DNA of 64,000 nucleotides from SAR324 cluster bacterium (lineage in GTDB: Bacteria; SAR324; XYD2-FULL-50-16), in NCBI GenBank assembly GCA_028282885.1, contig JANQGX010000012.1, positions 186,001 to 250,000 of the forward strand, given 5' to 3'. The position numbers and the translations under genes were made by a program. Below, in pieces: positions 54,201-61,392 of the stretch (positions within the stretch are counted from its first letter, which is position 1; each line of letters begins with the position of its first letter). The notes under the pieces are model-generated. The model saw only the letters and a program-made list of their open reading frames with translations, made no database searches and had not been told where the DNA came from.

Positions 54201-54368
54201 GTCAAAACCCAATTGGAAAACTATGATGAAGAGCTTGAAGAGCTTGAGCTTCGAATTACCAACAAACGGGAAAAGTTGAATCAGAAATTTGCCCGTATGG
54301 AAGCTCAACTCGGCCAGCTTAAAAACGAACAGAAGTACCTGACTGGAGAACTCGCTAAGCTAGGCTGA
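51285..54368 (+). CDS. fliD: Flagellar filament cap protein FliD, extended with three inserted domains
   Basis: FliD caps the filament and places flagellin subunits. The 1027-residue protein is about twice the usual length. The N-terminal part is typical: NVITGLASGMDTKAVVDKMI, followed by a FliD_N coiled-coil. Typical also is the C-terminus: TINIRGDTEKALASIREFVDTYN (about 640), and the final coiled-coil ELEELELRITNKREKLNQKF. Between them lie three tandem repeats of about 80 residues at 248-326, 365-444 and 504-583, separated by linkers rich in Trp and Pro. Each begins G-x-Y/M-x-x-E, contains LRMRWEDN-, LKIEYESE- or LELKWEDN-like cores, and ends ND(S/T)FSF-like. They probably project from the cap. 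Both sigma-28 promoters lie upstream. Confidence 0.93.
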   Translation: MPSEISSNPNVITGLASGMDTKAVVDKMIAAERKKIEPIAARKEEKALELDAWKQVKAYLETTKTAADTLAKKSLWEGKIVSSSHPDVVEAFATSGAKPGKHTMIVDKLALNHQIASQGFESKEVQIARGEVAVAIGENPPEKILIDETNDNLQGYVDAINGLDSDLSASIIKTGNKERPFQVVLTSKKTGKEGEIFIASSPSNEGVMPTFDPYYLQPGKWKGIAKAEEVAPKPTGTGASTVIPELIGNYSGEESLELTFTAVNTGIVGVSESLRMRWEDNQGRYGYLDLGSFNYTPGEPVEVVDGISLILSDGEIIVNDSFSASAKPQESELYWWKNDDERAPAITQPGKWKRQSTEGGPIITGKMEGEDDDSFTLTVVGSGQIGQAEDLKIEYESENGLKGMVFVGKGYNPGAKLSLGKGLELSLNSGLLNDGDTATFEYQAESTADYWWLDEEERHEGGQITGLTQWITKEIEDEEDIPAPMKAEKPTGPRLSNAEKQIVGQYTEYEPKTYTFTALKSGSVGVTKGLELKWEDNKGNTGVLEVGGDTYTAGSPIEFDAGLSLVLGEGSIFETDSFSFRTFSPVIQPPQDAEIRLGATELGGGLVITNSTNELEDVIDGVRLNLLSVSEKPVTINIRGDTEKALASIREFVDTYNTMLTYFKEVSKYEPESGESGPLQGDRNLPKIQKETNSIFIDPIFGIENDKNMLISIGLKINQEGLIDIDEDKLTNAINENLTTVANLFRSWGTIDNSAIIYLSSTEKTQISGPKGYDIDITEAASKGIYATKPSNTPVTINDENKEIFVTVNGRESESIELETGTFRMDELARDLQKKIINDKNIGKMNVVVTEENGSIIIRSNTTGSKSAVYIRVGNTDGIMTHPLMNGTNRNGTDVQGTINGAPMVGSGQILSGDEGTPYEGLKLYVSLTDNQIGDGVEGNIIFTKGVGTKVQEYIDDITSPEEGALDIYTNNVKTQLENYDEELEELELRITNKREKLNQKFARMEAQLGQLKNEQKYLTGELAKLG

Positions 54369-54536
54369 TTTGGCTTGGATCGGATTTCCATGATTAAACC
54401 GGGAGGATATCCCCTGGCATAGCAGGCCCCCTCTTGTGTTTGGGGGGATGGATTGCAGTTTAGCACAAGGGAAGTGCAGTCATGAACTTGAAATTTAAGT
54501 TGTAAATCAAAACATCAATAACTCGGAAAGGTCAAC

Positions 54537-54980
54537 ATGAATCCATATGCTCGCGGTAGCAACGCGTATAAGAAAGCATCGGTAACCACAAAAGATCAGG
54601 GGACCCTTATTTTAATGCTCTACGATGGTGCGATCAGATTTCTGAAAACCGCGATAAAGAAAATCGAGGATGATGATCTTGAAGGTGCCCATACTTACAT
54701 CTCAAGGGCAAAGAATATTATATCCGAACTACTGACTTCGTTGAATACGGATAATTCCGGCAGGGTAGGTGTAGGTTTAAAGTCCCTCTACGTTTACATG
54801 TTCAACCGGCTGATTGATGCCAATATACAGAAGAACAAGGAATACTTGGCAGAGGTTGCCGAGTTGTTAGCTGAATTAAGAGATGGTTGGCGCGGTGTCA
54901 TCAACAAGAAAAAGGATGAGGCAAAGGCCAATCAGTTTAATAATAGAAATGAACTGAAGCCAATTCAGATACAAGGATAA
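54537..54980 (+). CDS. fliS: Flagellin export chaperone FliS
   Basis: FliS binds the C-terminus of flagellin and prevents its premature polymerisation. The 147-residue helical protein has MNPYARGSNAYKKASV, LILMLYDGAIRFLKTAI, and AKNIISELLTSLNTDNSGRVGVGL, all typical. It follows fliD by 168 bases. That spacer includes a CCCCC/GGGGG hairpin near 54427-54447, perhaps an attenuator. No FliT-like gene follows in the standard place. Confidence 0.93.
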   Translation: MNPYARGSNAYKKASVTTKDQGTLILMLYDGAIRFLKTAIKKIEDDDLEGAHTYISRAKNIISELLTSLNTDNSGRVGVGLKSLYVYMFNRLIDANIQKNKEYLAEVAELLAELRDGWRGVINKKKDEAKANQFNNRNELKPIQIQG

Positions 54981-55106
54981 ACAACAAGTTGTCCTGTAAG
55001 GGCAGCTTAAATCCTGATTGGATTGAATGATGAATTTTCCCGGAGAAGGATTTTCTTCGGATGAGTGGCTAAGTGCGGGTTTAAAAAATCCGATTTGGGA
55101 AACACC

Positions 55107-55142
55107 GGTCAAGTGAAGTTTTGGGAGGAACCTCACTTGACC
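55107..55142 (+). promoter_or_regulatory. Strong leader hairpin upstream of the flagellin-like mini-ORF
   Basis: GGTCAAGTGA (55107-55116) and TCACTTGACC (55133-55142) are perfect arms of ten base pairs with a 16-base loop that contains an SD-like GGGAGGA. It lies 25 bases before the ATG of the mini-ORF. It may sequester a ribosome site, form a protein-binding structure, or end the fliS mRNA, but no T-run follows. Confidence 0.6.
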
Positions 55143-55167
55143 TCGGATTTTCACGAGAAGGTGTTTT

Positions 55168-55248
55168 ATGAGTTTGCGAATGAATCATGCAAATGTAAAT
55201 GCCAGAATCGTGCCTTGTTCCCAAATCACCAGACGGAGAGAGGCATGA
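55168..55248 (+). CDS. 26-residue peptide that copies the flagellin N-terminus
   Basis: ATGAGTTTGCGAATGAATCAT (55168-55188) is identical to the first 21 bases of the flagellin gene at 55988 except for one purine. It is preceded by AGAAGG at a normal distance. The peptide begins MSLRMNHANVNA and continues with an unrelated Arg-rich stretch to a TGA. The stop overlaps the next start (ATGA), so the mini-ORF and the following 66-residue ORF are translationally coupled. It may be a relic of a duplicated flagellin gene or a functional leader peptide. The sequence is certain; translation is inferred. Confidence 0.55.
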   Translation: MSLRMNHANVNARIVPCSQITRRREA

Positions 55249-55445
55249 AAAAGCAACTGGTGGCGAGGAGTCGCCTGGACAACAAAACAAAACAGAAAAT
55301 CGTACAATTGTGTTTTGATGCGCAATCCATAGGCAAATTCAAACCGGGTTTGAAGATGATCTTCGCCATGGATGATCCCCCGCTTTTTGTAAAACTGGAA
55401 GAGGTGGATCAAGAGCCTGGGACTGCTGTAGTACAGCACTCCTAG
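55245..55445 (+). CDS. 66-residue hypothetical protein coupled to the flagellin-like leader
   Basis: The protein begins MKKQLVARSRLDNKTKQKIV, is basic at the N-terminus and acidic at the end, and contains FKPGLKMIFAMDDPPLFVKL. I do not recognise a family. GGAGAGAGG precedes the ATG at 55245, which overlaps the TGA of the mini-ORF. It stands between fliS and flagellin, where other bacteria carry fliT, csrA or flaG, but resembles none of them. A role in flagellin expression is guesswork. Confidence 0.55.
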   Translation: MKKQLVARSRLDNKTKQKIVQLCFDAQSIGKFKPGLKMIFAMDDPPLFVKLEEVDQEPGTAVVQHS

Positions 55446-55987
55446 TTCGATCGGAAAAGCAAGGCGGTTGCCGGTACATCCCTGAAATTGTAGAGTCTGA
55501 CAGGGATATTCCGGGAGTTGCCTTGCGGTATCAATTATTGATGCCGGCAGTTCCGAATCAGGAAGGAGGCTGTCTCCTATGTGTCTTGTTTTCATGGGAG
55601 GAGCGCTGCTTTCTGAAAATGGGAACCAACACTTTTCCCTAATTCAAGCGGGTCTTCAATTTTAGCTAATTTGGAGACTGTATCTGGTATGTGGAAAAAT
55701 GAGGGTTTCTAAAACCGACTGGTTTCGGGTAAACTTATAGCAGGACAGTTATTACTCCATTAATGTATGTAAGGGGTGGTCGAGCACAAGCGGTTGCCGC
55801 GAACCCCGAATGCATCAGGATTGTGGTTCACGGGAGCCGCTTTTTAGCCTGCCTGGAGATAAAGTATTCATTTCCACCGGGTTAGAAGGTGCTCTCGAGC
55901 CGTATTTGCGGCTACTTGATTCGGCTGACATGGGATGTCGGCACGAGTCAACGGTATTACCGTATGCATTCATTATGGAGAATTGTT
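55446..55987. other. Upstream region of the flagellin gene
   Basis: No gene is supported in this 542-base stretch. It contains the 55789-55841 hairpin, and ACGGT-att-ACCGT (55951-55963) about 25 bases before the flagellin start. I found no sigma-28 or sigma-54 consensus here, so the flagellin promoter remains unassigned. The sequence AGCGG/GTTGCCG occurs twice in variants (near 55461 and 55790). Confidence 0.45.
55789..55845 (+). terminator. Long hairpin with T-run upstream of flagellin
   Basis: Arms AGCGG-ttgccgc-GAACC (55789-55805) and GGTTC-acgggag-CCGCT (55825-55841) pair at 15 of 17 positions, counting one G-U pair. Five T (55841-55845) follow. It may terminate the transcript of the 66-residue ORF, or form a stable 5' leader if flagellin transcription starts upstream. 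Confidence 0.65.
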
Positions 55988-57442
55988 ATGAGTTTGCGAA
56001 TAAATCATAACACCGCCAGCTTGAATTCACATAGAAATCTGAAGCAGGCTAACGAAAGAGTAGCAAAATCGTTAGAACGATTATCTTCCGGATTGCGTAT
56101 TAATTCGGCAGGTGACGGAGCGGCAGATCTGATGGCTTCCGAGCAACTTCGTGCTCAAATTGCCAGTATTGATCAGGCAATTCGTAACTCGGAATCCACG
56201 GTATCTATGGTACAGACGGCTGAGGGTGCATTGGCGGAAGCTAACAATACTCTTGTAGCAATGAGGCAGTTGGCGATTCAGTCTGCCAACGAGGGTTCTA
56301 ACGACGCGGTTATGCTTGCAGCGAACCAGGTGTCGATCAAGAACATGTTATCCTCAATCGATCGTATTGCCGAATTTACACAGTTTGGCCAGAAGAAACT
56401 ACTGGATGGTTCAAGCGGTGTGTCCGGTTTGGCAATCGGCGATGGTCTGCAGTATGTTAGTGCCATGACCGAAACACAGTCCAGTGGGGAAAAAGGTTAT
56501 GATGTGGTGGTCAAAGAAATGGCCACAAAAGCATCAATCCTTGGAACAGCTCCACTGTCAAAGGAAATGGTTGATCGCGGTGAAAGTCTTTTTGTGACGG
56601 AGGGTGGTAAAACCGCCAGCTATGTTACAAAAGCGACGGACACGGTTGATGCTGCGATCCTGAACTTTGCAGCAGCGGCGAAAAAAGCCGGTTTGGATGT
56701 GACAATCAGCAAGGAGACAAATGGTGCCTTGAAGATTGAGCACAATAAATATGGTAGCGAACACACGTTTTCTGCAGCCAGCAGCTCAGCGGGTGTCATA
56801 TCACAAACCGCCGGTACTTTTCAGACGGCTACAAATGGTCGGGATTTGAGTGGTACCATTAATGGTGAAGCCGCCTTGGGAAAGGGTGAAACCATGACGG
56901 GTATCTCCGGGAACAAAATGACCGACGGCCTGACCGTCAGATTCCATTCTAACGATCCGAATCTGGTGATTCCTGCCGAAGGTATTGAAGTCGGGAAGGT
57001 TAAGGTGATTCAAAATGCCATGACTTTCCAGATTGGTCCCGGACAGGGTCAAACCGTGAACATAGCCATGCAGAACGTTGCGTCCGACACGCTTGCGCGG
57101 GGAGTGGAAAACAAAAGTGGTTTTCAGTCTCTGGCAGATGTGGATGTAACAAGTTCCCAGGGAGCCCTGGATTCGATGACGTTGATCGACAAAGCGATCA
57201 ACGACATCATCAAGGTCCGGGCAGAATTGGGAGCATTTCAGAACCATACGCTTGAGATTAATGCCACGAACATGCGAGTGGCGAAAGAGAATATGGTTGC
57301 AGCCGAGTCCACGATCCGTGATACGGATATGGCGGCTGAAATGGCCGAGTTCACCAAGAACGATCTGATTATGCAATCCGGTGCGGCGATGTTGGCACAG
57401 GCAAACCAGATTCCTCAAAAGGTTTTGCGTTTGATTGAATAA
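55988..57442 (+). CDS. fliC: Flagellin
   Basis: Flagellin is the filament subunit. The start at 55988 gives MSLRINHNTASLNSHRNLKQ, the canonical D0 helix, and follows GGAG. The 484-residue protein has N-terminal D0/D1 (1-150: SLERLSSGLRINSAGDGAAD, EQLRAQIASIDQAIRNSEST), a variable region (150-380) and C-terminal D1/D0 (LDSMTLIDKAINDIIKVRAE, ENMVAAESTIRDTDMAAEMA, and QANQIPQKVLRLIE). A longer frame opens at 55889 but has no conserved N-terminus. It is the only full flagellin in the window, with fliD and fliS upstream. The symbol fliC is by analogy. Confidence 0.95.
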   Translation: MSLRINHNTASLNSHRNLKQANERVAKSLERLSSGLRINSAGDGAADLMASEQLRAQIASIDQAIRNSESTVSMVQTAEGALAEANNTLVAMRQLAIQSANEGSNDAVMLAANQVSIKNMLSSIDRIAEFTQFGQKKLLDGSSGVSGLAIGDGLQYVSAMTETQSSGEKGYDVVVKEMATKASILGTAPLSKEMVDRGESLFVTEGGKTASYVTKATDTVDAAILNFAAAAKKAGLDVTISKETNGALKIEHNKYGSEHTFSAASSSAGVISQTAGTFQTATNGRDLSGTINGEAALGKGETMTGISGNKMTDGLTVRFHSNDPNLVIPAEGIEVGKVKVIQNAMTFQIGPGQGQTVNIAMQNVASDTLARGVENKSGFQSLADVDVTSSQGALDSMTLIDKAINDIIKVRAELGAFQNHTLEINATNMRVAKENMVAAESTIRDTDMAAEMAEFTKNDLIMQSGAAMLAQANQIPQKVLRLIE

Positions 57443-57466
57443 TCAATTCCAGCCATCCTTATTGTA

Positions 57467-57494
57467 CCGGGATACCGTTGTGCAGGTATTCCGG
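57467..57494. terminator. Terminator hairpin between flagellin and the HAD gene
   Basis: CCGGGATACC (57467-57476) and GGTATTCCGG (57485-57494) form a ten-base-pair stem, one pair being G-U, with an eight-base loop. It lies 24 bases after the flagellin stop and 28 before the convergent HAD stop and probably serves flagellin. No T-run follows on the plus side. Confidence 0.65.
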
Positions 57495-57522
57495 TGCATC
57501 TTACCAAACTCTCCAAAAGGTC

Positions 57523-58224
57523 TTATTCAAGCATGCTTTTCCAACTGTCAATTGAAGTCGAAGGTTTTGCCAGTTCGGGAATTCCTTCCGTCAATTCTGT
57601 GCTGCCATTGTAATGGATGGTCGCCACCCCAGCCAGGTTACCTGCAAGCATATCCGAGGTATTGTTACCGTAAAATACAGCTTTGTCGGCCGATATGTTG
57701 CTTACACGACAGGCTTCCTTGATCATATGAGGAGATGGTTTTTTTTGAGAGGGAGGATAGTTTCCTGACACAAACACCAGTTCCTCATCAAAATAACCGA
57801 TAAGTCCCACCCGCTTTAATTTATTGACCTGGGTGAGCGGATTACCGTTGCTGACCAATGCCATTGTTTTTCCTTGTGATTTCAATAGCTGAAGATAGTC
57901 CTTTGCACTTTCGAAACAACAAAGCAGGGAATCAAACTCATGCCTGTAAGCTTCCAAAAGCTTCTGTAGAGAGTCGGGACCGGGATCTAGAATAGAAGAT
58001 CGGGAGGTAATCAAGGCTTTAAAGTACTCATCCGGTTTACCGGAACCAAATTGTCGGCAAAGCCACTTCAGGTCGGGGAGAATCTGCGATAAACCTTCCG
58101 ATTTCACTTGCCGGAACACAGCTCGCACGGCCCGTTCCTGTGCAACTGTATAGGAATAGCGGGTGTTGATCAGGGTGTCGTCCAGATCAAATATGTGCAA
58201 CTCGAATGTCCTGTGATCTATCAT
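57523..58224 (-). CDS. HAD-family hydrolase
   Basis: HAD phosphatases use an Asp nucleophile. The 233-residue protein has motif I FDLDDTLIN (Asp 13 and 15), motif II ALVSNGN, motif III near KKPSPHMI and motif IV FYGNNTSDMLAGNLAG. The helical cap between I and II is of the C1 type. It overlaps glmS by four bases (ATGA), so it may act on an amino-sugar phosphate or be a housekeeping phosphatase. The substrate is unknown. Confidence 0.9.
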   Translation of the reverse strand: MIDHRTFELHIFDLDDTLINTRYSYTVAQERAVRAVFRQVKSEGLSQILPDLKWLCRQFGSGKPDEYFKALITSRSSILDPGPDSLQKLLEAYRHEFDSLLCCFESAKDYLQLLKSQGKTMALVSNGNPLTQVNKLKRVGLIGYFDEELVFVSGNYPPSQKKPSPHMIKEACRVSNISADKAVFYGNNTSDMLAGNLAGVATIHYNGSTELTEGIPELAKPSTSIDSWKSMLE

Positions 58225-60041
58225 CCAACAGTGACCGATTTGGCGAGATTTCTGGGTTTGTCAATGTTAAGACCGAGGTTCAGCGCAGAGTAGTAGGAAA
58301 AGAGTTGTGCGACAATTAGCTGGATTAAGGGAGTCAATTCCGGATTGCTGGCCGGGATAATCAACTGATGATCAAGCAGTTTACGGATTTCCTCATCCTC
58401 CTCGGAACAAAACCCGATAACCTTTCCGTTCCTTGCCTTGACCTCCTCAATGGACATCAGGGTGGAGCGATAAAGATCAGAATCGCTCTTAAAAGGCAGG
58501 AAAAAGAGGCTATACATATTTTCATCCACCATGGCCAGTGTCCCGTGCTTCAGGAATCCGGCGGGCAGACCTTCCGCGTGCAGGTAGGTAACCTCTTTCA
58601 TTTTTAGCGCAGATTCAAGAGCGATGGGATAGTAGATTCCCTTTCCCATGAAAAGCCAGTTGTTGATATGACTGGTCTGTGAAGCCAGATTCCTGATAAA
58701 TCCGGACTCCTCGTTGAGGACCTGTTCAATGGTGTCTGAAAAGATTTGAAACTTGTCCTGAAACTCATCTGCTGTCTTTCGACTGATATGTTTCCGCAGC
58801 ACACCTACTTCGAGCGCTATCTGCCAGAGGATGATCATTTGCGATACCGCCGCTTTGGTAGATACCACACAGATTTCCGGTCCGGATCCCTGAAAAATGC
58901 AATCGTCCACTTCCTGACTGATGGAGGATCCCACGACATTGACGACAGCCGAAGTTGCGGCGCCGGCATTCTTGGCAGCACGGATGGCCATCCGTGTATC
59001 ATAGGTTTCACCGCTTTGGGAAAAATAGAGAACATGCTGCTTATCGTTTACCGGAATCAGCGTGGGAAACTCATCGGCAGAGATGCTGGGAACGTAGAGT
59101 CCGGCATAATCTGAGAACAGGTACGTTCCGACCATTGCGACATAGTAAGTTGTTCCGACTCCGACACAAAATGACTGCTCCTTGTCGATGAATTTTTGTG
59201 CTATGGTGTTGATCTGATCCCTGGGAATATGAAGGGCGCTACGAACCGTGTGTGGCTGGTCGAAGATCTCTTTTAGCATATAGTGGGAAAAGCCTCCCAT
59301 CTGGGCGGTTTGCCTGTCCCACTGGACTTGGATGACCTGTTTGGTAATCTCATTCCTGTTTTCGAGTTTTTTGATCTTATAATCGTCTTTCTTGACCATT
59401 ACGTACTCGAAATCATCAAGTATGATGGTGTCCCTGGTTTCGGAAATAAAAGCATTAATATCCGAGCTCACATAGTTGACGCCATCATTGATGCCGATAA
59501 CCAGGGGTGAATCCTTTTTTACCGCAAATATGGTATCCGGTTGATAGTTGGTAATCATTGCGATGGCAAAGGATCCTTCAAGCTTGTCGATAGCATTGCA
59601 AAAGGCGTTTTCCACATCCCCGGCTGCTTCATATTCCTCCTGGATTAAGTTGGAAAAGACCTCGGTGTCAGTATCGGAGAAAAACTTGTATCCTTTGGTG
59701 ACAAGGTTTGCCTGAAGTTGTTGGTAGTTTGATATGATTCCGTTGTGGACAATGACGAAATTATTGTCATTTGAAAAATGGGGATGGGAATTGGATTGGG
59801 TTACTCCCCCGTGGGTTGCCCATCTTGTATGCGCAATGCCGAGGGTTCCGTTCATGGTGGAGAATTTCTCCACGGCATTCACTTCATCAACACTCCCTAC
59901 GTTTTTTCTGACGGAGATTTTTTCATCATCAAACAAGGCCATGCCGCAGGAATCATAACCTCTGTATTCCAGGTTTTGAAGTGTCATCAGAAGTTGGTCT
60001 GAAACTGGTTTATGACTTGCGATAGCACTAATTCCGCACAT
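58221..60041 (-). CDS. glmS: Glutamine-fructose-6-phosphate aminotransferase (isomerizing)
   Basis: GlmS makes glucosamine 6-phosphate from fructose 6-phosphate and glutamine, the first step to UDP-GlcNAc. The 606-residue protein starts MCGISAIA with the catalytic Cys2, has HTRWATHGGVTQSNSHPH and IVHNGIISNYQQLQ in the glutaminase domain, then two SIS domains and the C-terminus INIDKPRNLAKSVTVG typical of the family. AAAGGA precedes the ATG. It is followed by a HAD gene and preceded by a sugar nucleotidylyltransferase on the same strand. No glmS ribozyme was seen upstream. Confidence 0.96.
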   Translation of the reverse strand: MCGISAIASHKPVSDQLLMTLQNLEYRGYDSCGMALFDDEKISVRKNVGSVDEVNAVEKFSTMNGTLGIAHTRWATHGGVTQSNSHPHFSNDNNFVIVHNGIISNYQQLQANLVTKGYKFFSDTDTEVFSNLIQEEYEAAGDVENAFCNAIDKLEGSFAIAMITNYQPDTIFAVKKDSPLVIGINDGVNYVSSDINAFISETRDTIILDDFEYVMVKKDDYKIKKLENRNEITKQVIQVQWDRQTAQMGGFSHYMLKEIFDQPHTVRSALHIPRDQINTIAQKFIDKEQSFCVGVGTTYYVAMVGTYLFSDYAGLYVPSISADEFPTLIPVNDKQHVLYFSQSGETYDTRMAIRAAKNAGAATSAVVNVVGSSISQEVDDCIFQGSGPEICVVSTKAAVSQMIILWQIALEVGVLRKHISRKTADEFQDKFQIFSDTIEQVLNEESGFIRNLASQTSHINNWLFMGKGIYYPIALESALKMKEVTYLHAEGLPAGFLKHGTLAMVDENMYSLFFLPFKSDSDLYRSTLMSIEEVKARNGKVIGFCSEEDEEIRKLLDHQLIIPASNPELTPLIQLIVAQLFSYYSALNLGLNIDKPRNLAKSVTVG

Positions 60042-60113
60042 GGTGTTCCTTTAACAGCAAGTGATGTGATGTAGTTCTGAGAACAGATGGTTTAAACAAT
60101 TTGGATGATTTCG

Positions 60114-61334
60114 TTATGGCAGCGTCGCCTGGGAAATGGAGACCAGATCCGGAATGGTTGTCTTTGGGGTGATAGGCGTCCCCGGTGCAATTCTGTGCCC
60201 GGTTCCGATTCTCGATTCATCCCCGATAAAGGCGCCAAGTTTCGATAGTTTGGTATCAATCGGGTCTTCATCCTTGGACTGATAGAAGATGCCCTCTTCC
60301 AATGTATTAAAATTCACGGTAACGGTATTAGAGCCCAATTGAACCCTTTCTCCCAGTACGCTGTCGCCGATGAAAGAAAGGCGACCGACAGCCGAGTTAC
60401 CAAATAAAACAGCGTTCTTAATCTCGGTTCCATAACCGATTTTGCAGTTGGGCCCGATGGAGGAGTTTTTTCTGATCAGGACGCTGTTGCCGATATAGAC
60501 ATTGTCACCGATATAACAGGGCCCAACAATGGTTGTTCCCGAACTGATATGTACATTGTCTCCAAAATGGACGATTCCCTTGATATTGACATTGGGTTCG
60601 ATTGTCACTGAATCCGGAATAATAGATGTTGTCCAGGGAGACATCATCATTTGATTAGCCGCAAGAATATGCCAGGGACGGCTGATATCGATCCATGAAT
60701 CCTCCCACAGGGAAGCTTCCATATCTTTGGATTCGATGAGGTGGTTGTAATAGGCAACCATATCCAGATCATTTGATTTCAGAAAGTCGAAGCACCCTCT
60801 CTCCAGTACAAAACTGCCGCCAAATATATAATTTGAAAGTCGTTTGCTGGCCGGCTTCTCAACCAGTTTTGAAATTTTCATGTCATGGCTGAGATATATA
60901 TTCCCGTATGCTCCGTCTGAAAGAGGATGGCTGATAGTTGCCATGCATTTGGACGTGGACCGTGAAAACCGACTTAAGAGGTTTTTAAATGGATTTCCCG
61001 CCATCAGTCCATCGCCATAGATCAGCAGAAAACTCTCATCATCACCGACAATCTCTTCGCAAAGCGACACGGCATGCCCGATTCCCTTCTCTTCGGTCTG
61101 ATAGATATAATCGATCTTTCGTCCTAAGCTTTTACCGTATTTGAAGTGATCCTGGATGATCTCCTTCTGGTGATTAACCACTATCCAGACCTCGTTGATT
61201 CCCGCCTCTCCAATTTGCTCCAGGATGGTTTCCAGAATAGGTTTGCCGGAAATGGTGATCATGGATTTTGGCCTGGTTTCGGAGAATGGGGAGAGCTTTA
61301 TACTTCGAGCGGCAGCCAGAACAAGTGCTTTCAT
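60114..61334 (-). CDS. GlmU-like bifunctional sugar-1-phosphate nucleotidylyltransferase/acyltransferase with altered signature loop
   Basis: The 406-residue protein has an N-terminal nucleotidyltransferase fold (1-225) with ETRPKSMITISGKPI, LLIYGDGLMAG and VEKPASKR-like segments, then hexapeptide repeats of a left-handed beta-helix (about 245-400: IGDNVYIGNSVLIRKNSSIG). This is the arrangement of GlmU-like or archaeal-type GlcN-1-P/Glc-1-P enzymes. The expected loop LAAG-x-G-(T/E)-R is LAAARSIKLSP, so both Gly and the Arg of the nucleotide-binding loop are changed. Activity may therefore be altered. It precedes glmS by 72 bases, implying UDP-amino sugar metabolism. Confidence 0.82.
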   Translation of the reverse strand: MKALVLAAARSIKLSPFSETRPKSMITISGKPILETILEQIGEAGINEVWIVVNHQKEIIQDHFKYGKSLGRKIDYIYQTEEKGIGHAVSLCEEIVGDDESFLLIYGDGLMAGNPFKNLLSRFSRSTSKCMATISHPLSDGAYGNIYLSHDMKISKLVEKPASKRLSNYIFGGSFVLERGCFDFLKSNDLDMVAYYNHLIESKDMEASLWEDSWIDISRPWHILAANQMMMSPWTTSIIPDSVTIEPNVNIKGIVHFGDNVHISSGTTIVGPCYIGDNVYIGNSVLIRKNSSIGPNCKIGYGTEIKNAVLFGNSAVGRLSFIGDSVLGERVQLGSNTVTVNFNTLEEGIFYQSKDEDPIDTKLSKLGAFIGDESRIGTGHRIAPGTPITPKTTIPDLVSISQATLP

Positions 61335-61392
61335 GCTAATTCCAGGGATTTTATTTGCAATACCGTTTGCAGGGCCGGGAAGAGACCTGACC

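Noticed and set aside
55030..55116. 28-codon ORF after fliS (MNFPGEGFSSDEWLSAG...)
   Set aside because: Weak ribosome site, no similarity, stop inside the leader hairpin. It may be real but cannot be supported.
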